This document shows, piece by piece, positions 1-8,883 of a DNA stretch of 64,000 nt. Each line of letters opens with the position of its first letter. Positions within the stretch are counted from its first letter, which is position 1. The notes under the pieces were generated by a model, which did not search any database, was not told the DNA's origin, and was given only the letters and a program-made list of their open reading frames with translations. The DNA is from an uncultured Muribaculaceae bacterium (GTDB taxonomy: Bacteria; Bacteroidota; Bacteroidia; Bacteroidales; Muribaculaceae), in contig CAKUMB010000003.1 in NCBI GenBank assembly GCA_934667475.1, positions 103,540 to 167,539 on the forward strand, given 5' to 3'. Both the position numbers and the translations under genes were made by a program.

Positions 1-1063
1 GTTGCATCTCGTGGTGGCGCACATGGGCCATGGAGATGAACATGGTTGAAAGGATGGTGAACACGTAAGCCTGAATGAAGCTCACGAGGGTGTCGAGCAG
101 GAGCATGAACAGCGAGAAAGCCAGCGAGAACACGGCTGTTGCCGAGCCGATGGCCACGCCGTAGGCTCCGAAAATGAAGATGAGCAGTGTGAACACGATG
201 ACCACCATGTGGCCTCCCATCATGTTGGCAAACAGACGGATCATCAGGGCCACGGGCTTGGTGAAGATGCCGAAGATCTCAATGATGGGCATCAGGGGCA
301 CCGGGGCCTTGAGGGCCACGGGCACGTCGGGCCAGAAGATTTCCTTCCAGTATTCGCGCGTGCCGGTGAGGTTTGTCACCAGGAATGTGCACACGGCCAG
401 CGTCATGGTCACGGCCAGATTGCCCGTGAGGTTGGCGCCGCCGGGGAATATCACCGTGAGCCCGAGCAGGTTCATGGTGAGGATAAAGAAGAACACGGTG
501 AGCAGGTAGGGGCCATACTTGGGCGCGTCGCTGCCCATGATGGGGCGGATGGTGTCGTTGTAGACGAAGTCGACGCACACCTCGAGGGCTGCCGTGCCTT
601 TGCGTGGGGCCTTGAGCCCGTTGTTCTTATACCAGTTGCGCACCTTCATGACCATGCATATCACCAGCAGGGCGGCAATGAAGATGCCGGCAGCGTCTTT
701 GGTGATCGACAGGTCGAGCGGCCTATACTCATTGCCCTGACCGTCGGTGCCCACAATTTTGCCACTGTGGTCACCGCCCTCGGCAATTCTGAAGCCCTCA
801 TACTCGGCTCCGTCCTGCACGCGGCACGACATGAAGCAGTGCCACGAGCCGGCGCAGTCCTTCACGATTACGGGCAGGGGAATTCTGAGCTCATGAGAGA
901 ATGGCACCTCCCAGCCATAGGCGTCGCCCAGGTGCTCGAATATGAGCTCCTTGGGGTCAAGCTTGCCGGCGGCCTGGGTGCTGTGGTGCGAGGCCTGCAT
1001 ATAGCCAAGGGCCATGAGCGCCACTATCACAAAAGCCACAACTGCTGTTATAACCTTCTTCAT
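1..1063 (-). CDS. atpB: ATP synthase F0 subunit a, 3' end missing at window edge
   Basis: Membrane subunit a of F-type ATP synthase, forming the ion half-channels against the c-ring. About 354 codons are present; the frame is still open at base 1, so the C-terminus lies outside. Read by translating the minus strand from the ATG at 1061-1063. The N-terminus has a hydrophobic segment (residues 4-20) and a long periplasmic-type extension of about 100 residues, which is usual for Bacteroidetes AtpB. The core motif KPVALMIRLFANMMGGH carries the essential Arg facing the c-ring. The frame ends HVRHHEMQ at the edge. It starts only 16 bases after atpC stops, so it is co-transcribed with atpD-atpC; atpE, atpF, atpH, atpA and atpG are expected to follow outside the window. 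Confidence 0.95.
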   Translation of the reverse strand, partial: MKKVITAVVAFVIVALMALGYMQASHHSTQAAGKLDPKELIFEHLGDAYGWEVPFSHELRIPLPVIVKDCAGSWHCFMSCRVQDGAEYEGFRIAEGGDHSGKIVGTDGQGNEYRPLDLSITKDAAGIFIAALLVICMVMKVRNWYKNNGLKAPRKGTAALEVCVDFVYNDTIRPIMGSDAPKYGPYLLTVFFFILTMNLLGLTVIFPGGANLTGNLAVTMTLAVCTFLVTNLTGTREYWKEIFWPDVPVALKAPVPLMPIIEIFGIFTKPVALMIRLFANMMGGHMVVIVFTLLIFIFGAYGVAIGSATAVFSLAFSLFMLLLDTLVSFIQAYVFTILSTMFISMAHVRHHEMQ

Positions 1064-1079
1064 GTTTGGTCAGTTTTAA

Positions 1080-1316
1080 TTAATATAAGCACACCGACAC
1101 CACATTATCCTTGATATCAGCCACCCCGCCCTGAATGTCGCGGGTTTCGGTCTGGCCGGCGGCCAGCGTGTAGGCCACAGTGCCTGGCACGAGCGACGAG
1201 ATGAGGGCTGCGTGGTGGTTGAGCACCTGAAACGAGCCGGCGGCTCCTGGCAGGGTCACGCTCGACACTTCGCCTTCAAACTCTATTTTCTCGGCCGATA
1301 TGATTTTGAGTGTCAT
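1080..1316 (-). CDS. atpC: ATP synthase F1 subunit epsilon, short form
   Basis: Epsilon subunit of the F1 central stalk. The 78 residues cover only the N-terminal beta-sandwich (starts MTLKIISAEK; contains the GxxGxFxVLxxHAxLIS-type segment, here GAAGSFQVLNHHAALISSL). The C-terminal two-helix domain that inhibits hydrolysis in many bacteria is absent, as is common in Bacteroidetes. It lies 49 bases after atpD and 16 bases before atpB, so it belongs to one operon. No separate gene fits between atpC and atpB, where some Bacteroides carry a small atpI-like or hypothetical frame. Confidence 0.93.
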   Translation of the reverse strand: MTLKIISAEKIEFEGEVSSVTLPGAAGSFQVLNHHAALISSLVPGTVAYTLAAGQTETRDIQGGVADIKDNVVSVCLY

Positions 1317-1365
1317 TATTGATGAATGCTAAATTGTAATATAAATCTCTCTCGTAAATTCTCTA

Positions 1366-2871
1366 TCACTTGCCCACCTCGGCAAGCATCTTCTTGCCCT
1401 TGGCAATGGCGTCGTCGATGGTGCCCACGTTGAGGAATGCCTGCTCGGGGTATTCGTCGACTTCGCCGTCGAGAATCATCTTGAAGCCGCGGATGGTCTC
1501 GTTGAGCGGAACCATCACGCCGGGAACGCCGGTGAACTGCTCGGCCACGAAGAAGGGCTGCGACAGGAATCGCTGTGCGCGGCGTGCGCGTGACACCACC
1601 AGCTTGTCTTCGTCGCTGAGTTCGTCGACGCCAAGGATGGCGATGATGTCTTGCAGCTCGTTGTACTTCTGCAGCAGGTGAATCACGCGCTGGGCCACAT
1701 TGTAGTGCTCCTCGCCAATGATGTTGGGGTCCATGATGCGCGATGTGGATGCCAGCGGGTCGACGGCCGGATAGATGCCCAGCTCGGTGATTTTGCGGCT
1801 AAGCACTGTGGTGGCGTCGAGGAAGTTGAATGTGGTGGCCGGAGCGGGGTCGGTGAGGTCGTCGGCAGGCACATACACGGCCTGCACCGAGGTGATTGAG
1901 CCGTTTTTGGTGGAGGTGATGCGCTCTTGCAGGGCACCCATCTCGCTGGCCAGTGTGGGCTGGTAGCCCACGGCCGACGGCATGCGGCCCAGCAGGGCCG
2001 ACACCTCAGAGCCGGCCTGGGTGAAGCGGAAGATGTTGTCCATGAACAGCAGGATGTCTTTGCCGCCGCCGTCCTGGTCGCGGAACTGCTCGGCCACGGT
2101 GAGTCCCGACAGGGCCACACGCAGACGCGCACCCGGCGGCTCGTTCATCTGTCCGAACACGAGGGTGGCCTGCGACTGCTGCACTTGGTCCATGTCGACG
2201 TCTTCGAGCACCCACTTGCCCTCTTCCATATCTTTCTTAAACTTGTCGCCATACTTGATGACGCCGCTGCCAATCATTTCGCGCAGCAGGTCGTTGCCCT
2301 CGCGCGTGCGCTCGCCCACACCAGTGAACACCGAGAAGCCGTTGTGGCCCTGGGCAATGTTGTGTATGAGCTCCATGATAAGCACGGTTTTGCCTACGCC
2401 GGCGCCGCCAAACAGACCAATCTTGCCGCCCTTAGAGAAGGGCTCGATGAGGTCGATGACCTTGATGCCAGTGTAAAGAATCTCTTGCGAGATCGACAGA
2501 TCGGAGAAGGCGGGCGCGGGCTGGTGAATGGCGCGGCGGCTGCCTTCCTTGATGTCTGTGAGGTGATCAATGGGTTGCCCAATCACGTTGAGAAGGCGTC
2601 CCTTGACCTGTTCACCTGTAGGTACAGAGATGGGCTGCCCAAGGTTTTTCACTTGGGTGCCTCGCTGCAGACCGTCGGTGCTGTCCATAGCAACGCAGCG
2701 CACAGTGTTCTCACCGATGTGCTGCTCCACCTCCAGAACCAAATCGCTGCCGTCCTCGCGCTGCACGGTGAGTGCCGTGTAGATTTCGGGGACTTTGGCG
2801 TCGGCTCCTTCGAAAGTAATGTCGACCACAGGTCCGATTACTTGAGTGATTTTTCCAAAATTATCGTTCAT
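1366..2871 (-). CDS. atpD: ATP synthase F1 subunit beta
   Basis: Catalytic beta subunit of the F1 head, 501 residues, full length for Bacteroidales. The P-loop GGAGVGKT is at residues 155-162, with K161 and T162 binding the nucleotide phosphates, and GERTREGN at 186-193 carries the catalytic Glu. The sequence ends in the usual C-terminal helical domain (ILDGEVDEYPEQAF region). It is the first gene of the atp group. Its start lies 77 bases downstream of the nuoH stop, and no TAnnTTTG box was found in that gap, so it may be read through from the nuo genes or use a promoter I cannot recognise. Confidence 0.98.
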   Translation of the reverse strand: MNDNFGKITQVIGPVVDITFEGADAKVPEIYTALTVQREDGSDLVLEVEQHIGENTVRCVAMDSTDGLQRGTQVKNLGQPISVPTGEQVKGRLLNVIGQPIDHLTDIKEGSRRAIHQPAPAFSDLSISQEILYTGIKVIDLIEPFSKGGKIGLFGGAGVGKTVLIMELIHNIAQGHNGFSVFTGVGERTREGNDLLREMIGSGVIKYGDKFKKDMEEGKWVLEDVDMDQVQQSQATLVFGQMNEPPGARLRVALSGLTVAEQFRDQDGGGKDILLFMDNIFRFTQAGSEVSALLGRMPSAVGYQPTLASEMGALQERITSTKNGSITSVQAVYVPADDLTDPAPATTFNFLDATTVLSRKITELGIYPAVDPLASTSRIMDPNIIGEEHYNVAQRVIHLLQKYNELQDIIAILGVDELSDEDKLVVSRARRAQRFLSQPFFVAEQFTGVPGVMVPLNETIRGFKMILDGEVDEYPEQAFLNVGTIDDAIAKGKKMLAEVGK

Positions 2872-2948
2872 AACATTTTAGAAAATTGAAATAGGGTCTA
2901 TAATCTCTAAGTCAGGTTGTGTCTAAATATCTAACTGTTTTTTAACCA

Positions 2949-4025
2949 TTAAAAATGCCACTGCATGCTCACCACCAGGGCCATGACCACGAGGTTGCAA
3001 AGGCCTATGGGCATGAGGTAGCGCCACTCGAGTGCCAGCATCTGGTCGATGCGCACGCGGGGGAACGACCACTTGAACCAGATGATGATGAATGACACCA
3101 GCACGGCCTTGCCAAGGAACCACACCACCGAGGGCACGTAGTCCATGATGGCGTTGAAGCCTTCCCAACCGGGCACGTGGAAGGGCATCCAGCCGCCCAG
3201 GAAGAGCAGCGAGGCTATGCCCGAGACGATGAACAGGTTGAGGTACTCGGCCAGATAGAAGAAGCCGAAGTGGATGCCTGAATACTCGGTGTGGTAACCG
3301 GCCGTGAGCTCGTGCTCGGCCTCGGGAAGGTCGAACGGGCCGCGGTTGGTCTCGGCGGTGGCCGCAATCAGGTAGATGATGAAGGCGATGACGGCGGGGA
3401 TGTGGCCGCGGAACAGGAACCATCCGTCGGCCTGGGCCTCAACTATGCCGCTCACGCTCATGGTGCCGGCGAGGCACACGATGCACAGCATGGCAAGGCC
3501 GATTGAGAGTTCGTAGCTAATCATCTGCGCGCCGCTGCGCATGGCGCCTATCAGGGTGTATTTGCTGTTGCTCGACCAGCCGGCCAGCAGAATGCCAATC
3601 ACGCCCAGCGACGAGGCGGCCATCATGAAGAACACGCCCACGTTGAAGTCAATCACCTGCAGGCCGTTGCCCCAAGGCAGGCAGGCAAACACCAGGAACG
3701 ATGCCACTATCACCAGATAGGGGGCGAGGGCAAAGAGCAGGCGGTCGGTGTTCCACAGCGTGATGAGCTCCTTGAGCAGAATCTTGATCACGTCGGCAAA
3801 CACCTGCAGCACGCCCCAGGGGCCCACACGCATGGGGCCGAGGCGGCACTGGAACCACGCGCACACCTTGCGCTCATAGAAGATGTAGAATATTGCCAGC
3901 AGCGAATACATCACCAGCAGCATCACTCCCACAAGGGCGCACTCCACGGTGGTTGCGAGCCATGAGGGCATGAAGCCGTTGAGCAGCTCGTCGATCCAAT
4001 TTGTGACTATACCAAAGTCAAACAT
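2949..4025 (-). CDS. nuoH: NADH-quinone oxidoreductase subunit H
   Basis: Membrane subunit of complex I at the junction with the peripheral arm, lining the quinone chamber. 358 residues with about eight to nine hydrophobic segments. Family signatures are visible: GWSSNSKYTLIGAMRSGAQ around the middle and ETNRGPFDLPEAEHELTAG, which contains the conserved acidic loop facing the quinone site. It is the last nuo gene here: the next gene downstream is atpD rather than nuoI, which is unusual (see findings). A 71-base gap separates it from nuoCD upstream. Confidence 0.97.
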   Translation of the reverse strand: MFDFGIVTNWIDELLNGFMPSWLATTVECALVGVMLLVMYSLLAIFYIFYERKVCAWFQCRLGPMRVGPWGVLQVFADVIKILLKELITLWNTDRLLFALAPYLVIVASFLVFACLPWGNGLQVIDFNVGVFFMMAASSLGVIGILLAGWSSNSKYTLIGAMRSGAQMISYELSIGLAMLCIVCLAGTMSVSGIVEAQADGWFLFRGHIPAVIAFIIYLIAATAETNRGPFDLPEAEHELTAGYHTEYSGIHFGFFYLAEYLNLFIVSGIASLLFLGGWMPFHVPGWEGFNAIMDYVPSVVWFLGKAVLVSFIIIWFKWSFPRVRIDQMLALEWRYLMPIGLCNLVVMALVVSMQWHF

Positions 4026-4096
4026 ATCTTTTTTCTCTTATTATAGTTTCTTTGATTCGGGGAATAACTCTTGAGTTTTTTCGGCTCACGCGCGCA

Positions 4097-5746
4097 TCAG
4101 CGGTCGATGTCGGGAATCACATAGTCGATCGAGGCCGTGATGGTGATGAGGTCGGCAATCATGTTGCCCTTGCAAGTGAGGTCGACCACGCCGATAAGAT
4201 TGAAGCACGGGGTCTGGAAGTGCATGCGGTAGGGCTTCTGGAAGGGCTTGGGGTCGCCGTCGCTCTCCAGATACACACCGAAGGCTCCGCGGCTGGCCTC
4301 AACCTGCTGATACCAGTGGCCGGCAGGCAGCTTGATGAGCTTGGGCACCTTGGCGCAATACTCGCCCTCGATGCCTTCCTTCTCGAGCATGTCGCAGCAC
4401 TGGCGCAGAATGCTCACGCACTGCTCAATCTCCTTCATGCGCACCATATAGCGGTCGTAGCTGTCGCCGCCGGTGAGCACCACCTCGTCGAAGTCAACCT
4501 CGTTGTAGAGCGAATAGGGATGAGTCTTGCGCACGTCGCAGTGCAGACCCGAAGCGCGGCCGGTGGGGCCGGTGATGCCATAGCTGATGGCGTCTTCGCG
4601 GCTCAGAAGGCCCACGCCCTTCATGCGGTTGAGGGCAATCACGTTGCCGCTGAACAGCTTGTGATATTCCTTGAGTTTCTCGGGCATGATGTCGCACAGG
4701 TGGCGCACGTCCTTAATGAAGTCGGGGTGCACATCAGCGGCCACGCCGCCTATCACGTCGTAGCTCATCGACATGCGTGCGCCGCAGGTCTTGTCGAATA
4801 TGTCGTAGATGAGTTCGCGCTCGCGGAAGCCATAGAAGAATGCCGTGGTGGCACCCTGGTCCATGGTGAGGCAGCCGTAGCTCAGCAGGTGCGACGACAG
4901 GCGCATAAGCTCGTCCATCATCATGCGGATGAGCTCGGCGCGGTGAGGCACCTCGATGCCCAGAGCCTTCTCAATGCACAGGCACAGGCAGTGGCGGTTG
5001 ATGTGTGCGGCCATGTAGTCCATGCGCTCGGGATAGAGCAGCGTGGAGGGGTAAGTGAGGCCTTCGCACAATTTTTCGATGCCGCGGTGAATGTAGCCCG
5101 ACACCACGTCGACCTTGTTCACGATTTCGCCGTCGAGCGACACGCGGTAGCGCATCACGCCGTGGGTTGACGGGTGCTGCGGACCCACGTTGATCACATA
5201 TTCGTCGGGGCCGAACACCTTTTTGTCGACGCGCTTGAGCGAGCCGTCGGGCTGCTCCTCGATGGTGTGGGTGTCGTCCTCGTTCTCCTCGTCGGTGAGG
5301 CGCAGGGGATTTAGTTCGGGGCTTGCGTCATAGTCTTTGCGCAGTGGGTAGCCCACCCAGTCGTTGCGCAGGAAGAATCGGCGCATGTCGGGGTGGTTGA
5401 TAAACTCGATGCCGAAGAAGTCATACACCTCGCGCTCCTGGTAGTTGGCCACTGCCCACACATCGCTCACGGTGTGCAGCATAGGCTTTTCGCGGTCGGT
5501 GGTGGCCACCTTCACATGAAGCATTTCTTGTGTGTCGCTGTTGGTGAGGTAGTACACGCACCCCAGCGAGTCTTTCCAGTCCATGCCCACCACGGCGGTC
5601 AGGTAGTCAAATCCCAGCTCGTCGCGCAGTTGCAGCGCCAGCTGGTGCCACTTGGCGTCGGGGACGGTGACCAGCAGCAGCTCGCCCGTGGTGTCGAATT
5701 GGGCCTCGGGGCAAAGCGTGCTTATTTTTTGTTGAATGTCTGCCAT
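4097..5746 (-). CDS. nuoCD: NADH-quinone oxidoreductase fused subunits C and D
   Basis: Peripheral-arm subunit of complex I in which NuoC (30 kDa) and NuoD (49 kDa) form one 549-residue chain. The NuoC part spans about 1-145, with the signature EREVYDFFGI at 104-113. A linker rich in Glu and Asp follows (about 150-175). NuoD begins near 181 and has GPQHPSTHG at 188-196, the quinone-site loop. The fusion is normal in Bacteroidales, where NuoE, NuoF and NuoG are typically absent, so the electron donor may not be NADH. It lies 75 bases after nuoB and 71 bases before nuoH. Confidence 0.97.
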   Translation of the reverse strand: MADIQQKISTLCPEAQFDTTGELLLVTVPDAKWHQLALQLRDELGFDYLTAVVGMDWKDSLGCVYYLTNSDTQEMLHVKVATTDREKPMLHTVSDVWAVANYQEREVYDFFGIEFINHPDMRRFFLRNDWVGYPLRKDYDASPELNPLRLTDEENEDDTHTIEEQPDGSLKRVDKKVFGPDEYVINVGPQHPSTHGVMRYRVSLDGEIVNKVDVVSGYIHRGIEKLCEGLTYPSTLLYPERMDYMAAHINRHCLCLCIEKALGIEVPHRAELIRMMMDELMRLSSHLLSYGCLTMDQGATTAFFYGFRERELIYDIFDKTCGARMSMSYDVIGGVAADVHPDFIKDVRHLCDIMPEKLKEYHKLFSGNVIALNRMKGVGLLSREDAISYGITGPTGRASGLHCDVRKTHPYSLYNEVDFDEVVLTGGDSYDRYMVRMKEIEQCVSILRQCCDMLEKEGIEGEYCAKVPKLIKLPAGHWYQQVEASRGAFGVYLESDGDPKPFQKPYRMHFQTPCFNLIGVVDLTCKGNMIADLITITASIDYVIPDIDR

Positions 5747-5821
5747 ATATATAATGTGTATATGCTGTGGTTTCTGTTGTTATGCTTTTTGAGTGGGAGA
5801 AATTGATTCCCTTTACATTTT

Positions 5822-6490
5822 TTAGAGGTCGATTACCGGCTTGGCCTCGGCGCGCGCCTTGGCGTCGGCCTGCTGCTCGCGCTCGGCGGCCTGCTGGGCC
5901 TCGGTGCGTGCGGCGAAGAACTTGTCGCGCTTTTCCTTGCGGTTGGTGCCGCCGAAGAACTTCGACACCTTGATTTTGCGCTGCAGCTGCATCAGGCCGT
6001 AGAAGAAGGCTTCGGGGCGCGGCGGGCAGCCTGGCATATACACGTCAACCGGAATAATCTGGTCGATACCCTTCACCACGCAATAGCTCTTTTTAAAGGG
6101 GCCGCCCGAAATGGTGCAGCCGCCGCAAGCTATCACATATTTGGGCTCGGCCATCTGCTCGTAGAGTCGCTTTAGTGCCGGTGCCATGCGGTAGGTGATG
6201 GTGCCCTGGCACATTATGTAGTCGGCCTGGCGTGGCGAGTTGCGCGCCACCTCAAATCCGTAGCGGGCCATGTCGTAACGGGCCGCGCCAAGGCACATAA
6301 ACTCGATGGCGCAGCAGCTGGTGCCGAAGCAGAAGGGCCACAGCGAGTTGCTGATGCCCCAGTTAATGAGCTGGTCGAGCTTGCCCACCACCACATTGGT
6401 GCCGGCGGCGCGCAGCTCTTCCACAAGTTTTTCGATAGACTCGTTGTCCTTGAAGTCGCTATACTTCATTCCTTTGATTTTCACTTCCAT
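5822..6490 (-). CDS. nuoB: NADH-quinone oxidoreductase subunit B
   Basis: Complex I subunit holding the terminal [4Fe-4S] cluster N2. The 222-residue reading starts at the ATG at 6488-6490, inside the last codons of nuoA (10-base overlap), with GGAG a few bases upstream; the frame is open further upstream but there it is only nuoA sequence out of frame. Cluster ligands are C59 and C60 (FGTSCCAIEF), C125 (ACGGC) and C155 (MPGCPPRPE). After the conserved core there is a tail of about 45 residues rich in Ala, Glu and Lys, probably a lineage-specific extension. Confidence 0.95.
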   Translation of the reverse strand: MEVKIKGMKYSDFKDNESIEKLVEELRAAGTNVVVGKLDQLINWGISNSLWPFCFGTSCCAIEFMCLGAARYDMARYGFEVARNSPRQADYIMCQGTITYRMAPALKRLYEQMAEPKYVIACGGCTISGGPFKKSYCVVKGIDQIIPVDVYMPGCPPRPEAFFYGLMQLQRKIKVSKFFGGTNRKEKRDKFFAARTEAQQAAEREQQADAKARAEAKPVIDL

Positions 6491-6849
6491 CTCAACGCTC
6501 CTTTCTTCCATGCGTAAGCCAGACCTAAAGCGAGAATCACCAAGAATGTGCCCACTGCCAGCAGCGCCGACGTGCCAATTTCTTTGCAGATGGTGGCCCA
6601 TGGGAAGAGGAACACCGTCTCGACGTCGAACATCAGGAACAGAATTGCGAACAGGTAGTAGCCCACGTGGAACTGCGCCATGCTGTCGCCGCGCGTGGGA
6701 ATACCGCACTCATAGGGTTCGCCCTTCTTGGCTGTGTAGCTGCGCGGGCCAATGAGCCACGCGATTATCAGTGCCGCAGCCACCAGGACTACGCCTGTGA
6801 GAGCCGCGGTAACCGCCAAGGTTGTACTTTGAATACCGATTAAAACCAT
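6481..6849 (-). CDS. nuoA: NADH-quinone oxidoreductase subunit A
   Basis: Small membrane subunit of complex I, 122 residues with three hydrophobic segments (about 10-35, 63-83 and 90-112). The loop YECGIP after the first segment and the FDVETVFLFPWA motif are diagnostic; the Cys in ECG sits near the quinone chamber in other species. It is the first gene of the nuo operon here and overlaps nuoB by 10 bases, so the two are translationally coupled. The upstream leader, 6850 to about 7150, holds a large hairpin and a possible -7 box (separate entries). Confidence 0.96.
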   Translation of the reverse strand: MVLIGIQSTTLAVTAALTGVVLVAAALIIAWLIGPRSYTAKKGEPYECGIPTRGDSMAQFHVGYYLFAILFLMFDVETVFLFPWATICKEIGTSALLAVGTFLVILALGLAYAWKKGALRWK

Positions 6850-6902
6850 AAAAAATTCAATATATTCTTAGTTTCTATTTTTTTGCTGTGATTAGCATAA
6901 AA

Positions 6903-6962
6903 GCCTGTGAGCCGCAAGGGCCGTAGGCAGTGGCTGCCTGAGGGCTCTTGCGGCTCACGGGC
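6903..6962 (-). promoter_or_regulatory. Long hairpin in nuo leader
   Basis: Arms GTGAGCCGCAAG (6907-6918) and CTTGCGGCTCAC (6947-6958) pair perfectly over 12 bp; the stem extends outward with GCC/GGC across one mismatch, and an inner stem GGCAG/CTGCC (6926-6937) caps it. On the minus strand the hairpin is followed by TTTTATG, about 54 bases upstream of nuoA. It could be a weak terminator or attenuator, or an mRNA-stabilising structure. Role is inferred. Confidence 0.5.
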
Positions 6963-7151
6963 CTGGGTGCCGAGCATGCAGCACGATGGCCGCGCACCCA
7001 TCGGGCGCACGGTGCACATTGGCTCAATATCTCGTATGCATGACACATTTCTTTATTTTCAAAAGCGCGCACACGCGCTAACATCCACGCCGACAAAGCA
7101 TTAGCCACAACAACGGCCTTAGCGTGCCAGCATGGGTGGATTTTCCGATTG

Positions 7152-7159
7152 CAAATATA
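7152..7159 (-). promoter_or_regulatory. Possible -7 box for nuo operon
   Basis: The plus strand reads CAAATATA, that is TATATTTG on the minus strand, matching TAnnTTTG. No TTG lies at the usual 19-20 base distance upstream, so this is a half-supported promoter. It would give a leader of about 300 nt before nuoA. Confidence 0.35.
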
Positions 7160-7431
7160 GTAAATGTTTTGGTCTTGTAAAAATTATAACCCTTTTATCT
7201 CTCGGAATTTAATATTCCATAACGGCACAACAATGGTCGTTATTCCACCACCCCACCGCGGCCATTGCCCACGCCCATAGCCACAGCCACTCCCCAAACC
7301 GAAGGCCAAGGGAAAAACTCGAATTTGACTCGCCTAAAAAGAGATTCTTCATGTGATTAATTTTGCACTTGCTGTTGGACTCTACACACACAGCACGCAT
7401 CAATTTTTTCCTTAAAAAGTTGCGTAACCTA

Positions 7432-7462
7432 TTGATTTTAACATTTAAGCGCCTTAACTTTG
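7432..7462 (+). promoter_or_regulatory. Promoter of serpin 1 (TTG-N20-TAACTTTG)
   Basis: TTG at 7432-7434, a 20-base spacer, and TAACTTTG at 7455-7462 match the Bacteroidetes housekeeping promoter. The start codon is at 7515, so the leader is about 50 nt. The whole stretch from about 7414 to the start codon is repeated, with some changes, at 14014-14112 ahead of the second serpin. Confidence 0.8.
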
Positions 7463-7514
7463 GAGCGTCATAAAAACCTTGACAACAAAAATTATAATTC
7501 AAGACCAATCGATT

Positions 7515-8753
7515 ATGAGACCAAACGGATTTTCAACATTTATTACCGTCGCTATTGCCTTAACGTTGCTGACCGCCTGCAACGACGACAATGGAAAGCA
7601 GGAGCCTCAAGAACCGCGCGCCAACATTCAGCTCACCCAGGAGCAGCGTGTGCTTGCTGAAAATGGCAACGAGTTTGCAATCAACGCATTCAAGGCAATC
7701 AACAGCACCGAAGACAACGTGCTGGTGGCCCCATACAGCCTGCAGCAAACACTTGGAATGCTGGCCAACGGAGCCAAGGGCGAAACACTTGATGAAATAA
7801 TCGGTGCGCTGCACACTGGCGCAGCCAATATTGGCGATTTGAATGACTTCTACAAGACAGTTAGCACTGGTTTGGTGGGGGCCGATAAGAGAGTAAGCCT
7901 CACACTTGCCAACGCAGCCTGGATAGCCAAAGGCTACACCCCATGCAGCGACTTCACTTCGGCACTGAAAGACAGCTACAATGCCGAAACCACTGGCATC
8001 GACTTCAGCAGTCGCGACGCCCTGGCCACAATCAACAATTGGGCCAGCAGCGCCACCAGCGGAAAAATTGGCAAAGCGTTCGACTATCTGAGCCCCAACA
8101 CCGTGTTCTGCCTGACCAACGCAATGCTGTTTGAGGGCAAATGGGCAAAGCAGTTCAACGCCAAGGCCACAAAGAAAGAAACATTCACCAACTGGCAGGG
8201 CGGGCCGGAGACATGCCTAATGATGCATCAGCACAACGACGTGGGCATCTCGAAAGCAGACGACGCCGACATGCTTGAGCTGGAATACGGCAACGGTTCG
8301 TTTGTGATGGACGTGATTATGCCCAAAGACGGACGCAAAATCAACGAATATGTGGCCAGCCTGAGCCTGCAACGCATCAACGACCTAATCAACGGCATTC
8401 ATGGCTCGGCCGAAGTGAGCGTAGGGCTGCCGCGGTTTGAAGCAAGATATGAATACGACCTGATTGACAAGATGAAAGGACTTGGCGTAAAGAAAATATT
8501 CGATGGCGGAGACTTGAGCGGCATTGCCAACGCCAGCGGCTTGGCCGTGACTCAATATTTGCAGCGGCTGTGGGTCAAGGTTGATGAAGAGGGCACAAAA
8601 GTGGCTTCGGTCACAGCATCAAGCGGAGAAATCACCGCCGTGATGGGCGGAGTGTTCATTGTTGACAGCCCGTTTGTGTATATGATTCGCGAGCAGTCGA
8701 CTGGCGTAATTCTGGCCATCGGCAAGGTGCAGACCATGGCCGGAATGCAGTGA
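7515..8753 (+). CDS. Serpin 1, surface-type lipoprotein
   Basis: Serine or cysteine protease inhibitor of the serpin fold, 412 residues. The ATG at 7515 is preferred over an upstream TTG at 7479 because it puts a lipoprotein signal at the N-terminus, with lipobox LTAC and C22. Residues after the Cys are acidic (NDDNG), which in Bacteroidetes favours export to the cell surface. Serpin body features include NVLVAPYSLQQTLGMLANGAKG, the NAMLFEGKW shutter-region segment and the C-terminal SPFVYMIRE strand. The hinge EEGT at 358-361 has Gly and Thr at the P15 and P14 positions expected of inhibitory serpins; the reactive bond is predicted near Thr374-Ala375. Two close relatives are at 14273 and 33356. 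Similar Bacteroidales lipoprotein serpins, such as miropin of Tannerella, inhibit host or self proteases; the target here is unknown. Confidence 0.93.
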   Translation: MRPNGFSTFITVAIALTLLTACNDDNGKQEPQEPRANIQLTQEQRVLAENGNEFAINAFKAINSTEDNVLVAPYSLQQTLGMLANGAKGETLDEIIGALHTGAANIGDLNDFYKTVSTGLVGADKRVSLTLANAAWIAKGYTPCSDFTSALKDSYNAETTGIDFSSRDALATINNWASSATSGKIGKAFDYLSPNTVFCLTNAMLFEGKWAKQFNAKATKKETFTNWQGGPETCLMMHQHNDVGISKADDADMLELEYGNGSFVMDVIMPKDGRKINEYVASLSLQRINDLINGIHGSAEVSVGLPRFEARYEYDLIDKMKGLGVKKIFDGGDLSGIANASGLAVTQYLQRLWVKVDEEGTKVASVTASSGEITAVMGGVFIVDSPFVYMIREQSTGVILAIGKVQTMAGMQ

Positions 8754-8783
8754 CCCCACCACGCAATGACGATGACGCACACT

Positions 8784-8823
8784 GGCGCGAGCCGGGCACT
8801 TTCAGTCCCGGCCCGCGCCTTTT
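8784..8823 (+). terminator. Intrinsic terminator after serpin 1
   Basis: GGCGCGAGCCGGG (8784-8796) pairs with CCCGGCCCGCGCC (8807-8819) with one mismatch, followed by TTTT. It closes the serpin 1 transcript about 30 bases after the stop. Confidence 0.8.
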
Positions 8824-8883
8824 GCCATATACTTGCCTAAAGGCCTGGTAGCGGCATCACCAGTTTATCACCACCATTAGTGA

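Larger units (their letters stand above)
6850..7514. other. Divergent intergenic region, nuo leader and serpin promoter
   Basis: 665 bases without a credible gene between divergent nuoA and the first serpin. It holds, from left to right: a long imperfect hairpin (6903-6962), a TATATTTG box on the minus strand (7152-7159) that may start the nuo transcript, an isolated TAATTTTG on the plus strand (7358-7365) with no good -33 partner, and the serpin promoter (7432-7462). Open frames on the minus strand here have no recognisable family or composition and were rejected. The section 7160-7410 shows nothing else I can name. Confidence 0.6.

Noticed and set aside
5767..5973. Small plus-strand frame near the nuoB end
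   Set aside because: Arg- and Pro-rich antisense reading of nuoB with no promoter or motif.
7209..7508. 99-codon minus-strand frame overlapping the serpin 1 promoter
   Set aside because: Overlaps a well-formed promoter on the other strand; no signal peptide, motif or upstream promoter of its own.
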